Counted from the stretch's first letter, positions 1 to 7,222 are shown. The stretch is DNA of 12,116 nucleotides from Helicobacteraceae bacterium (GCA_030642185.1 DAOWOG010000011.1:1-12116), one strand, 5' to 3'. The notes: generated by a model from the sequence alone, not told the origin. Program-made: numbers and translations.

Positions 1-1478
1 ACTCGACGATCGTGCATAAGACCCATATGGTCGTTGAGTTTGACGATGTAGAGTTGGCCCGTATCAACGAACTGTTTATTGAACCGAAATGGGTAGAGAA
101 CCCTCATCGTGTCGGATATGCTACCAAACTAAGTGCCAATCCTTTTCTCGCTTACTCTCAGATCCCGGTGCGTTCACGTTATCAGTTTCTGCTCGATCAT
201 AACAACTATATCGTTATGACCTTTATCCGCGGACCGGTCTGCCGCGGTCAGATGGCGCTCAATGTGATTCATGACCACTTCTGGATAATGTTCCAGGATC
301 CCGATGCTGATCTTTCCGTGAGCAATCCCGAATTTTTGCTGCAGCAGTCTGATAATCTAAGCATGCCGATCGAGACCGTATCGGAAAGGCTGTGGAAAAC
401 TTTTAGTGATGATTATCGAAAGAAATATATGAAATATTTTCTTGAAAAAACGGTACTGTATGATAGTGTTTACCCTAATGGACTCGGTGTTGAAGGGATA
501 TGGAAGGGTAATACGCCAAAAGATGCTCCGCTGTTAACAGTCTATCGCCACTATGACAGTGCTTCGGTCCATCGTGGCGTAGTCGGTGAACTTCCCCGGA
601 CGATGTGGGTGATCGATTATCCGCAGTTTGAACGTATCTATTATGCGCTGGTTGCCGGTTATAATGTTTATGGGAATGTGTCTCATCAGACAAATATCAG
701 ACGCTACATGGACTTTTTACGTCTGGAAGGTGAAGCAAATTTCCTTGCATATATGCCTAAAGATATCCGTTTGGACATGCTCAAAGACTGGTATATCGGT
801 GATGATGACGTGCAGGAAAATGATAGGGAGATTATGAAACGCGGAACAGGAGTTATCTATCAAACATCACATCCAAAGGACGAATTTATAGAGAAAGTGG
901 TCAATGAACATATTTTAAAATCAACAGGGATCAGTTTTGATAAAGTCAACTATTACAGCAAAGGGGAACTGCCGCCGGAGATGCCAAAAGTGTTTAACAC
1001 GGTTGAAGACGTTCAAAATGGAGCACGTTCACTGACGGCACCGGGCACCGGGTTTATCAGACATATTGTAGATCGCGGTGCCAACCTTTTGCATTTGCGT
1101 GTGATTATGCCTGAGGGTGAAGATCTGCTTCGCACACTGGTCGTTAACCGTTGGCACGGTAATGTCAATTCGCTTTTCGGTGATGATGACAGACTTGATA
1201 GTTCAAAAGATACGATCGACGTTCTTGAAGGTTCCATCGGTTCTTATCCAAATGTTTTTGGCGTCGTTCACTACAAGGACCTACCTGACTTTTTTGATCT
1301 GATCGCCAACTTTGAACCGAATGAATACTATATGCATAAGTTTAAAAAGTATTTTGTCAGCCGTGCCGATAAAGATTTTTGGAAAACGTTTGACTGGTTT
1401 CAAAACCGTTTTAATGAGCAAGACCCTCTTCAGGCAGGTCTCTATGATCTAAACCGTTACTATCGAAATGGGTGGTAA
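1..1478 (+). CDS. cti: Fatty acid cis/trans isomerase, 5'-truncated by the window
   Basis: Cti is a periplasmic haem protein that converts cis-unsaturated acyl chains of existing phospholipids to trans, stiffening the membrane quickly under solvent or heat stress. The frame is open from position 3, so the gene begins upstream; the first visible Met/Val codons are internal. Recognition rests on family-typical blocks: a stretch ending SRYQFLLD, then FIRGPVCRGQ (222-251), ALNVIHDHFW and FQDPD, and a C-terminus rich in aromatic residues. About 490 residues are present. Known Cti proteins are roughly 750-800 residues, so the signal peptide and the CXXCH haem site should lie in the missing part and cannot be checked here. 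It converges with the htrA-type gene 32 bp away. Family assignment is fairly sure; isomerase activity is inferred from the family. Confidence 0.85.
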   Translation, partial: STIVHKTHMVVEFDDVELARINELFIEPKWVENPHRVGYATKLSANPFLAYSQIPVRSRYQFLLDHNNYIVMTFIRGPVCRGQMALNVIHDHFWIMFQDPDADLSVSNPEFLLQQSDNLSMPIETVSERLWKTFSDDYRKKYMKYFLEKTVLYDSVYPNGLGVEGIWKGNTPKDAPLLTVYRHYDSASVHRGVVGELPRTMWVIDYPQFERIYYALVAGYNVYGNVSHQTNIRRYMDFLRLEGEANFLAYMPKDIRLDMLKDWYIGDDDVQENDREIMKRGTGVIYQTSHPKDEFIEKVVNEHILKSTGISFDKVNYYSKGELPPEMPKVFNTVEDVQNGARSLTAPGTGFIRHIVDRGANLLHLRVIMPEGEDLLRTLVVNRWHGNVNSLFGDDDRLDSSKDTIDVLEGSIGSYPNVFGVVHYKDLPDFFDLIANFEPNEYYMHKFKKYFVSRADKDFWKTFDWFQNRFNEQDPLQAGLYDLNRYYRNGW

Positions 1479-1482
1479 TATG

Positions 1483-1504
1483 GCCTCTCTCAAAAGAGAA
1501 AGGC
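1483..1504. terminator. Imperfect hairpin between convergent genes
   Basis: A nine-position stem (1483-1491 with 1496-1504) closes an AAAA loop and has a single C·A mismatch. It fills most of the 32-bp gap between the cti stop and the htrA-type stop, so it could end transcription in both directions. Neither strand has a clear U-tract after it, so the call is tentative. Confidence 0.35.
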
Positions 1505-1510
1505 AGTCTG

Positions 1511-2905
1511 CTATTTGAGAGCGACAACGTAGACTCGACCGTTTCGGTTGATATAGATACGTTTATAAACGTCTTTATATTTCTTTAGCGTGAGTCGAAG
1601 TTCTTTGAGTGAGCTGACAGCACGTTTTTCGACCTGAACAATGACATCACCCTGTCGGATACCCTGACTCTCTGCTTCACTGTCAGACAGGACAGAGGTG
1701 ATCAGAATGCCCTCGATATCTTTAGGAATTCTATGGTTATAACGCGTGCGTTCATCAAGTTCTTTAAGTTCAAGCCCTTCAATAAGTGTTGCGTTACTGC
1801 TTCCCGGTTCACTAAGATCACCTAACAAGACGGTTGCAGTCTCTAGCTTTTTATCCCGTTCATAAGTGATTTGTACTTTGCTTTCAGGCTTATACATGCC
1901 GATCTTGTTTTTAAGATCGGCAGAACTGCTGATTTGGTGATCTTCAACTTTGATAATAAGATCACCGCGCTGCAATCCTGCCTTGGAAGCAGGGGAGCCT
2001 TCCTGCACTTCAATCAGTAAAGCACCTTCATCGTTTTTATAAAGTTTTCTCAACTCTTTGCTTAGATCACTGATATGGACACCCAGATATCCGCGTGCAA
2101 TGCTTCCGCTCTCAATCAGCTTTTGGGCAATATTTTTTACCATATCGACTTCGATCGCAAAACCGATACCGTTGTTGCCTCCGCTTCGGGTGATAATGGC
2201 GCTGTTGATCCCGATCAGTGCGCCTCGGCTGTCTACGAGTGCACCGCCTGAATTTCCGGGATTGATGGAGGCATCCGTCTGGATAAAGTTCTCATACTCA
2301 TTGATCCCTATCGAGTTTTTATGCTGGGCAGAAATAATGCCTTGTGTCACGCTCTGTCCGACACCAAAAGGGTTGCCGATGGCAAAAACGACATCGCCGA
2401 CTTTAAGATCAGAGGAACTTCCCATCATGATAGGTTTGAGATCTTCAGCTTCGATCTTTATGACGGCAACATCTGATTTTGGATCTTTTCCAATCAGTTT
2501 GGCAATGTACTCCTGATTGTTTCCGGGTATTTTTACGATGATCTCATCGGCATTATCAATAACATGATTGTTGGTAATGATATAACCGTCTTTACTGACA
2601 ATAACGCCCGAGCCCAGACTCTGACGTACCGGAGCATCATTTTTCTGATACGGATTTCCGAAAAACTGCTCAAAAAATGGATGCATCTGCCGCATCTTCT
2701 CCTGAGAGCGTGCCTGCTTTGTAGCGATATGTACAATTGACTGGGTTGTGTGGCCAATCGCTGCATTGTACGAGAGAATACTGTTTTTCACACTTGGAGA
2801 TATTCGTTTAGTGATTTTGGGTGCTTCATTGAAATCAATGGAAGCAGCATGCATAGAAAGCGAAAGAAGAAGTATGCCTGATAGCATAATGCGTGTTCTG
2901 GTCAT
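1511..2905 (-). CDS. degQ: Periplasmic serine protease/chaperone, DegP/DegQ (HtrA) family
   Basis: HtrA proteases degrade or hold misfolded proteins in the periplasm. The 464-residue product is normal length for the Do family. An N-terminal signal peptide (basic start, hydrophobic core about residues 7-18, likely cleavage after A20) precedes the trypsin-like domain. The catalytic triad is intact: H114 in TNNHVID, D145 in DPKSDVAVIKI and S219 in the GNSGG motif. Two PDZ domains follow, about residues 270-360 and 385-464. A Met/His/Phe-rich segment (about 70-86) fits the LA-loop position before the first strand of the protease domain. The ATG at 2905 is preceded by an AAAAAGGG ribosome site. 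It probably has its own promoter (TATACT, 2956-2961). DegP and DegQ cannot be told apart from this sequence alone, so the symbol is provisional. Confidence 0.93.
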   Translation of the reverse strand: MTRTRIMLSGILLLSLSMHAASIDFNEAPKITKRISPSVKNSILSYNAAIGHTTQSIVHIATKQARSQEKMRQMHPFFEQFFGNPYQKNDAPVRQSLGSGVIVSKDGYIITNNHVIDNADEIIVKIPGNNQEYIAKLIGKDPKSDVAVIKIEAEDLKPIMMGSSSDLKVGDVVFAIGNPFGVGQSVTQGIISAQHKNSIGINEYENFIQTDASINPGNSGGALVDSRGALIGINSAIITRSGGNNGIGFAIEVDMVKNIAQKLIESGSIARGYLGVHISDLSKELRKLYKNDEGALLIEVQEGSPASKAGLQRGDLIIKVEDHQISSSADLKNKIGMYKPESKVQITYERDKKLETATVLLGDLSEPGSSNATLIEGLELKELDERTRYNHRIPKDIEGILITSVLSDSEAESQGIRQGDVIVQVEKRAVSSLKELRLTLKKYKDVYKRIYINRNGRVYVVALK

Positions 2906-2955
2906 TGATAACCCTTTTTCTGAATTGCATTTCTAAAGAAAATGCCTATGCAGGA

Positions 2956-2961
2956 AGTATA
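2956..2961 (-). promoter_or_regulatory. Candidate -10 for the HtrA protease gene
   Basis: TATACT on the minus strand lies about 50 bp upstream of the htrA-type ATG and is followed by a leader of roughly 44 nt. There is no convincing -35. That is common in Campylobacterota, whose sigma-70 promoters rely on the -10 and an AT-rich upstream region. The rest of 2906-2999 shows no other feature. Confidence 0.35.
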
Positions 2962-2999
2962 ATCTTCAATGGCAAATGAGCTGTAACTCTTTAAGGGAT

Positions 3000-3176
3000 T
3001 TATTCAGGATCGTTTTGTATCCGGCGCGTTTCTATGAAGGCGTCGGCACAACTTTTCTGCATAATTTGTGCGGAGTCCAATGAGGTGCATTCGCCGATCA
3101 CTTCATTATATTCTATGTGTTGTCCATTGATAATCTGAGTACATTTGACTTTGACGATATAAGTGACATTTTTCAT
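3000..3176 (-). CDS. Small protein of unknown function (58 aa)
   Basis: I do not recognise this protein. An ATG at 3176 opens a 58-codon frame ending in TAA at 3000-3002. A ribosome site (GTAGGTAG) sits about 6 nt upstream of the ATG, which is the best argument that it is real. The product begins MKNVTYIVKVKCTQI and has three cysteines at positions 12, 30 and 43, mixed charge and no signal peptide or membrane segment. It looks like a short cytosolic alpha/beta protein. It sits between pdxA (112 bp upstream) and the HtrA protease gene (94 bp downstream), all on the same strand. The AT-rich upstream region contains promoter-like hexamers and a pair of 11-bp-spaced direct repeats, so it is probably transcribed separately. 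Three cysteines in 58 residues could suit metal binding or redox, but no known motif is present. Confidence 0.6.
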   Translation of the reverse strand: MKNVTYIVKVKCTQIINGQHIEYNEVIGECTSLDSAQIMQKSCADAFIETRRIQNDPE

Positions 3177-3188
3177 CGCTACCTACAT

Positions 3189-3246
3189 TTATATAAGATA
3201 ATATAATAAGATTGTAAAGATATTTTGTCACAAATGTATCACAAAT
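3189..3246 (-). promoter_or_regulatory. Promoter with 11-bp-spaced direct repeats upstream of the 58-aa gene
   Basis: Read on the minus strand, ATTTGTGA occurs twice (3239-3246 and 3228-3235) with starts exactly 11 bp apart, followed by a very AT-rich stretch. A TATTAT hexamer lies at 3203-3208, and a TTTACA-17 bp-TATATA pair lies closer to the gene (3213-3218 and 3189-3194). With the TATTAT as -10, the repeats overlap the -35 position. That is where OmpR/PhoB-type response regulators, which bind tandem half-sites one helical turn apart, usually activate. Which hexamer is used is not certain. Confidence 0.4.
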
Positions 3247-3288
3247 AGTAATACTTTGCATATCATGAAATTTTTTTTTGGTATTTAG

Positions 3289-4209
3289 TTAGTGGCGTAA
3301 TAGTTCTATGGCGGCTTTCAGAGCATTGATGTAACTGAGAGTCTTGGCCTGATGCATGTAGGCAATGTCGAATGCCGTGCCATGATCAACCGACGTTCTG
3401 ATGATTGGAAGATTGAGAGAAATATTGACGCTCTCATCAAAATAAAGCGCCTTTAGCGGAGCTAGACCCTGATCGTGATACATGGCGACCATATAGGTGT
3501 GGTTTTTTCTAAAAGCCGGTGTAAAAGCGATATCGGGGACGATTGGACCGGTAAAAATTTCCTGACCGATTGCGGCATTGGCTTTTTTGATCGATGCGGT
3601 AATGGCCGTTTCTTCATCACCAAGTACACCATTGTCACCGGCATGCGGATTGAGGCCCAGTACGGCTATATTGTGATTGCCAATCTCGTGATGAAGATCA
3701 AGCAGAAACGGTGTCAGCTTCGCTTCGGTTATGAAGTCAGGAACCTCTCTTAACGGGATGTGTTCAGTATAGAGGGCAACGTAGAGCGATTCGCAGCCGA
3801 GCATCATAATGGCATCTCTGTTAAAATGGCGGCGTAAAAGGTCGGTATGACCTTTATATGATAGTCCTGCCAATGACCATGCCTCTTTATGAATCGGCAT
3901 CGTTGTAATGGCATCTGCTTCACCCTGTTCAGCCAGTACAATTGCCTTCATAAATGAGTCGTAGGAGTATTTTCCGCTCTCTTTGGTGACACTGCCGGGT
4001 TTGATGGTGAAATAGCCGGGAACATCTACTGTTTCAAAATCAACCGGAATATTCATTTTTAGCAGATCGGCAGCCTGTTGAAGCATCGTATCACCGATGC
4101 AGTAGAGCGGATGGCAAAGATGGCTGATCTGCGTATGGGTTTTCAGGGCAATCTCAACGCCGACACCGTTGATATCCCCGATACTGATAGCGATGCGGGT
4201 TTTTTTCAT
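3289..4209 (-). CDS. pdxA: 4-hydroxythreonine-4-phosphate dehydrogenase
   Basis: PdxA oxidises 4-phosphohydroxy-L-threonine with NAD+; the product decarboxylates to 3-amino-2-oxopropyl phosphate, the substrate of PdxJ in vitamin B6 synthesis. The 306-residue protein is slightly short but within family range. Visible signatures are the N-terminal GDINGVGVEI, KGHTDLL (H121) and the three divalent-metal histidines in their usual contexts: H150 (YTEHIPLR), H189 (LNPHAGDNG) and H245 (MYHDQGLAPLK). SVDHGTAFDIA follows. Nothing essential is missing. Its ATG overlaps the pdxJ stop by four bases (ATGA at 4206-4209), so the two are translationally coupled in the order pdxJ-pdxA. No clear terminator follows the stop. 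Confidence 0.96.
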   Translation of the reverse strand: MKKTRIAISIGDINGVGVEIALKTHTQISHLCHPLYCIGDTMLQQAADLLKMNIPVDFETVDVPGYFTIKPGSVTKESGKYSYDSFMKAIVLAEQGEADAITTMPIHKEAWSLAGLSYKGHTDLLRRHFNRDAIMMLGCESLYVALYTEHIPLREVPDFITEAKLTPFLLDLHHEIGNHNIAVLGLNPHAGDNGVLGDEETAITASIKKANAAIGQEIFTGPIVPDIAFTPAFRKNHTYMVAMYHDQGLAPLKALYFDESVNISLNLPIIRTSVDHGTAFDIAYMHQAKTLSYINALKAAIELLRH

Positions 4210-5012
4210 GAACGCTTAGAGAGTCTCTTCATCTCTTTAACGGCATCAGCCAAACCGCTGAAAACAGAACGCGCAATGATACTTTGGCCTATGTTGAGTT
4301 CAGTAATGGCATCAATATCCATAATAGATTTGACATTATGATAGTTCAGACCATGTCCGGCAGCGACCTCCAATCCAATGTCTTTTGCTTTGTCAGCACT
4401 GCTTTGAAGCATCTCAAAGCTCTGTTCGAGTTTGCTCAGAAGTGTATGGCGGGGGAGTTCCAATTCTTTAATACTGTGGTGTGTATATGGCAGGGATGAG
4501 TGCAGCATAGCGTAGACATTGGCATAGGTGCCGGTATGGAGTTCAACCATTTCAGCGTTAAGTTCCTTGCTCATCATCACCGCTTCATCCGTCGGGTCTA
4601 TAAACAGAGAAACGGGGATTAATGAATCATGCAGCTGTTCGATCGCATAACCGATCGCCTCTGCCTGACCGATAACATCCAGACCGCCTTCAGTTGTCAC
4701 CTCTTCACGTTTTTCCGGTACAAGTGTGACACGGTGCGGCTGAAGTTTACAGACGATGTCAATAATTTCCTGATTGATAGAGCATTCAAGATTCACCGGA
4801 ATAGGGGAGTTCTGAATGATCTTTTTTGCATCCTCGTCATGGATATGGCGTCGGTCTTCACGAAGGTGAATGGTGATCTGGTCTGCCCCGTTTTGAGCAC
4901 AGACGGCCAGCGCCATCAGCGGATCCGGATCATTGATCTTTCTGGCTTCGCGCAGCACTGCGATATGGTCGATGTTGACGCCCAGCGTCATGTTTGATTT
5001 GTTATTTGACAT
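4206..5012 (-). CDS. pdxJ: Pyridoxine 5'-phosphate synthase
   Basis: PdxJ condenses 1-deoxyxylulose 5-phosphate with 3-amino-2-oxopropyl phosphate to give pyridoxine 5'-phosphate, the ring-closing step after PdxA. The TIM-barrel protein starts with the family signature LGVNIDHIAVLREAR. The catalytic residues known from the E. coli enzyme are present: H49 (ITIHLREDRRHI), E76 (NLECS) and H220 (AAGHGLNYHNV). At 268 residues it is about 25 longer than the E. coli protein; most of the extra length falls around residues 150-195, which I recall as usual in this phylum. The start at 5012 is preferred over the internal ATG at 4991 because an AGAAAG ribosome site lies about 7 nt upstream, while none precedes the internal ATG. 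It is the first gene of the pdxJ-pdxA operon. Confidence 0.96.
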   Translation of the reverse strand: MSNNKSNMTLGVNIDHIAVLREARKINDPDPLMALAVCAQNGADQITIHLREDRRHIHDEDAKKIIQNSPIPVNLECSINQEIIDIVCKLQPHRVTLVPEKREEVTTEGGLDVIGQAEAIGYAIEQLHDSLIPVSLFIDPTDEAVMMSKELNAEMVELHTGTYANVYAMLHSSLPYTHHSIKELELPRHTLLSKLEQSFEMLQSSADKAKDIGLEVAAGHGLNYHNVKSIMDIDAITELNIGQSIIARSVFSGLADAVKEMKRLSKRS

Positions 5013-5065
5013 TAATTATCTTTCTTTTTTCTTAATTACCCATCTCTTGAAATTTATTTCTTAAT

Positions 5066-5071
5066 ATTATA
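5066..5071 (-). promoter_or_regulatory. Candidate -10 for pdxJ-pdxA
   Basis: A consensus TATAAT on the minus strand would start transcripts about 47 nt upstream of the pdxJ ATG. The surrounding sequence is very AT-rich, so other hexamers could serve; no clear -35 is present. Confidence 0.45.
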
Positions 5072-5093
5072 AAATATTAGTTACAAAATTAAT

Positions 5094-5125
5094 TCAGGTT
5101 TGTATGTAATTATATAGGAACCTGA
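5094..5125. repeat. Inverted repeat, 7-bp arms, upstream of the SGNH remnant
   Basis: TCAGGTT (5094-5100) and AACCTGA (5119-5125) form perfect inverted arms separated by 18 bp. The spacer holds TATATA (5111-5116), a possible -10 for the plus-strand genes that follow. It could be an operator spanning the promoter or a leader hairpin. Confidence 0.35.
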
Positions 5126-5170
5126 TGAACATTTATCAAGATTTCTAAATCAAATTACAAGGATAGTAAT

Positions 5171-5413
5171 ATGCATATTGTATTACTTGGAGATTCGATT
5201 TTTGACAATGATTATTATATCATAGAAGAAGAAAATTCGGTGATTGATCACCTCCGATCTAAATTGCAAACACACTCAACGGCAACTCTTTTGGCACTGG
5301 ACGGTACAGTTACTTCAGAGGTACTTGAACAAATTGTTCAAATACCAACTGATGCTTCTTGCCTTGTCATAAGTTGTGGTGGAAACGATGCTTTAATTGT
5401 TCAGACGGATTAA
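5171..5413 (+). pseudogene. SGNH/GDSL hydrolase, N-terminal remnant
   Basis: The 80 codons encode the front of an SGNH-family esterase/lipase. Block I is VLLGDSIFDN with the nucleophile S9 at residues 7-9. A block II-like LDGTVT surrounds G45, and block III is CGGNDAL (N72 in GGND). Full-length relatives are about 200 residues and need a C-terminal Asp/His pair that is absent here, so this product cannot be a complete hydrolase. Homology stops at GGNDAL (about 5395). The next codons read into a different gene's sequence, and a stop comes at 5411-5413. An AAGGA ribosome site 7 nt before the ATG remains intact, so the fragment may still be translated. The gene appears to have lost its 3' half in a deletion that joined it to a PP2C gene. 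Confidence 0.75.
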
Positions 5414-5553
5414 GTGATACTATTTCAGATCATGAAATTTTAGAGGTTATGCAAAATAATAGTCTCAATTTGAATAAAAAAGCCAATAGTCTGCTTTCTA
5501 AAGCAGTGTCCTTTCAAATGGATAATGTTTCTATCGTGTTGATTGAAGTTTAG
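5392..5553 (+). pseudogene. PP2C-type protein phosphatase, C-terminal remnant
   Basis: In the frame one base off from the SGNH fragment, the sequence reads NCSDGLSDTISDHEIL, an unmistakable PP2C motif, and ends with DNVSIVLIEV, the final metal-binding DN(V/I)(S/T) motif and last strand of PP2C. About 52 residues remain. The roughly 180-residue N-terminal part with the other metal-binding aspartates (the RxxNED and DGMGG motifs) is absent. Upstream codons in this frame do not resemble PP2C, so homology begins at the same place where the SGNH homology ends. The ORF is also open slightly upstream (an ATG at 5359), but that part encodes no recognisable protein. A phosphatase remnant suggests that Ser/Thr kinase signalling genes may once have been nearby; none is visible now. 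Confidence 0.75.
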
Positions 5554-5579
5554 GGAATTATGTGTAGGAGAATAACAAG

Positions 5580-5732
5580 ATGAGTGAGGTAACAGAAAAG
5601 ATTAACGCATTAGCCCTCAATGCAGAACAAAAACAAATTGTTAAAATTTTATTGCAAAAAAGAGATGAGAAAAGTATTGTACTGGATTTTTCAGTCCATT
5701 ATATTGAGGAATTTTTGAAATATCGAGAGTAA
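5580..5732 (+). CDS. Small protein of unknown function (50 aa)
   Basis: I do not recognise this ORF. It starts at an ATG with a GGAG ribosome site nine bases upstream, 26 bp after the PP2C remnant stop, and ends in TAA. The 50 residues begin MSEVTEKINALALNAEQKQ, are highly charged and look mostly helical: an amphipathic segment over about residues 1-30, then a hydrophobic turn (SIVLDFSVHYI), then a charged end. There is no signal peptide or membrane segment. Position and spacing suggest it was co-transcribed with the PP2C gene before the deletion and may have been a partner or regulator of it. It could equally be a leftover that is no longer expressed usefully. Confidence 0.5.
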   Translation: MSEVTEKINALALNAEQKQIVKILLQKRDEKSIVLDFSVHYIEEFLKYRE

Positions 5733-5746
5733 TATATAATTTTCTG

Positions 5747-5755
5747 TGATATAAT
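5747..5755 (+). promoter_or_regulatory. Extended -10 promoter (TGATATAAT)
   Basis: TGATATAAT is a perfect TGn-TATAAT extended -10, 15 bp after the stop of the 50-residue ORF. It predicts a start near 5762. No protein gene begins within 140 bp downstream; the transcript would instead run through a short structured region into a strong terminator at 5813-5846. Confidence 0.6.
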
Positions 5756-5761
5756 TATTCT

Positions 5762-5846
5762 ATCGTACAAGCGATGGACTCTTTCCGGTTGATTACCGGA
5801 TAGTTGGAGAAAGGTGGATGGGCTTCGGCTCTTCGCCTTTTTTTTT
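5762..5846 (+). ncRNA. Predicted short structured RNA or attenuator leader (about 85 nt)
   Basis: The region is bounded by an extended -10 promoter and a strong intrinsic terminator, and contains no ORF with a ribosome site. Three hairpins can be drawn: ATCG/CGAT (5762-5765 with 5772-5775), a CCGG/CCGG stem with a 7-nt loop (5785-5799), and the terminator. An alternative pairing of CTTTC (5781-5785) with GAAAG (5809-5813) would disrupt the CCGG stem and take the first base of the terminator, so mutually exclusive folds are possible. I could not match it to a known RNA family. It could be a free small RNA, or the attenuated leader of the hydrophobic peptide ORF that begins 59 nt after the terminator. 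Confidence 0.4.
5813..5846 (+). terminator. Strong intrinsic terminator with UUCG tetraloop
   Basis: GGTGGA (5813-5818) pairs with TTCGCC (5832-5837), and GGGC/GCTC close a C(UUCG)G tetraloop inside it. This gives about ten base pairs with one bulged T, counting G·U wobbles. Nine Ts follow (5838-5846). After GCC there is a second run of eight Ts (5850-5857). Confidence 0.7.
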
Positions 5847-5857
5847 GCCTTTTTTTT

Positions 5858-5881
5858 GGGTAGCTAGGGGTGGGACAGGGG
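5858..5881 (+). other. G-quadruplex motif in the leader of the 21-aa ORF
   Basis: Four G-tracts (GGG 5858-5860, GGGG 5867-5870, GGG 5872-5874, GGGG 5878-5881) are separated by loops of 6, 1 and 3 nt, matching the canonical G3+N1-7 rule. It lies on the coding strand directly before the ribosome-site hairpin of the tiny ORF. G-rich DNA of this kind stands out in an AT-rich intergenic region. Confidence 0.5.
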
Positions 5882-5901
5882 ACTCCATTGAAAGGAGATC
5901 C
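5880..5901 (+). promoter_or_regulatory. Hairpin sequestering a Shine-Dalgarno site
   Basis: GGACTCC (5880-5886) pairs with GGAG-A-TCC (5894-5901), leaving one bulged A and a 7-nt ATTGAAA loop. The 3' arm holds most of the AGGAG ribosome site (5893-5897) of the ORF at 5905. Hidden ribosome sites are typical of type I toxin mRNAs, where translation must be kept low. Confidence 0.5.
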
Positions 5902-5904
5902 ATA

Positions 5905-5970
5905 ATGCTTGTGCGTGTGATACTGGTGCTACTCATCATAGCGTGTTGCTTTGCAATACGTCTGTATTGA
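5905..5970 (+). CDS. 21-aa hydrophobic peptide, candidate Ibs-like type I toxin
   Basis: ATG at 5905 with a strong AGGAG site 7 nt upstream opens a 21-codon frame ending in TGA. The peptide, MLVRVILVLLIIACCFAIRLY, is almost entirely Val, Ile, Leu, Ala and Cys, with only two arginines (R4 and R19), and ends in Tyr. Length, a core of aliphatic residues spanning one membrane leaflet, and the C-terminal Tyr recall the Ibs toxins of the E. coli ibs/sib system (18-19 residues). Those peptides depolarise the inner membrane and are silenced by an antisense RNA. No antisense promoter can be named with confidence; one would have to lie to the right of 5970 on the minus strand, where the tgt terminator is. 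The close ribosome site, its hairpin and the G-rich leader support a regulated peptide rather than a chance ORF. Confidence 0.45.
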   Translation: MLVRVILVLLIIACCFAIRLY

Positions 5971-5972
5971 GT

Positions 5973-5998
5973 AAAAAGGCAGGGGTTAATCGCCCTGC
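5973..5998 (-). terminator. Intrinsic terminator of tgt
   Basis: On the minus strand GCAGGG (5993-5998) pairs with CCCTGC (5979-5984) over an 8-nt loop, followed by one C and TTTTT (5973-5977). It lies about 60 nt after the tgt stop. The U-tract ends only two bases from the stop codon of the 21-residue ORF on the other strand. Confidence 0.7.
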
Positions 5999-6059
5999 TG
6001 CACTGGTATTTCAAAATAATAATTCTGAAAGCTGCGTTTAAAAACCGCATTAAAATGTA

Positions 6060-7222
<1,163 letters not shown>

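Noticed and set aside
2058..2516. 152-codon plus-strand ORF opposite the HtrA gene.
   Set aside because: It is antisense to a well-conserved protease domain, and its translation resembles no protein and has no supporting start signal.
3270..3280. T9 run after pdxA considered as its terminator.
   Set aside because: The Ts are on the plus strand, while pdxA is on the minus strand, where this is an A-tract; no stem accompanies it.
5171..5553. Single frameshift in one gene, joining the two ORFs.
   Set aside because: The halves belong to unrelated families: SGNH motifs before the break and PP2C C-terminal motifs after it. Restoring the frame would not give a known protein.
5830..5880. Minus-strand CTAGCTACCC followed by A-tracts resembles part of a preQ1-I riboswitch, tempting because tgt is adjacent.
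   Set aside because: The 5' half of the P1 stem has no pairing partner, the sequence is downstream of tgt, and no minus-strand gene follows it.
5793..6050. 85-codon minus-strand ORF across the intergenic region.
   Set aside because: It runs through the tgt terminator and poly-A tracts, has no ribosome site, and its translation is low-complexity. The plus-strand signals are stronger.
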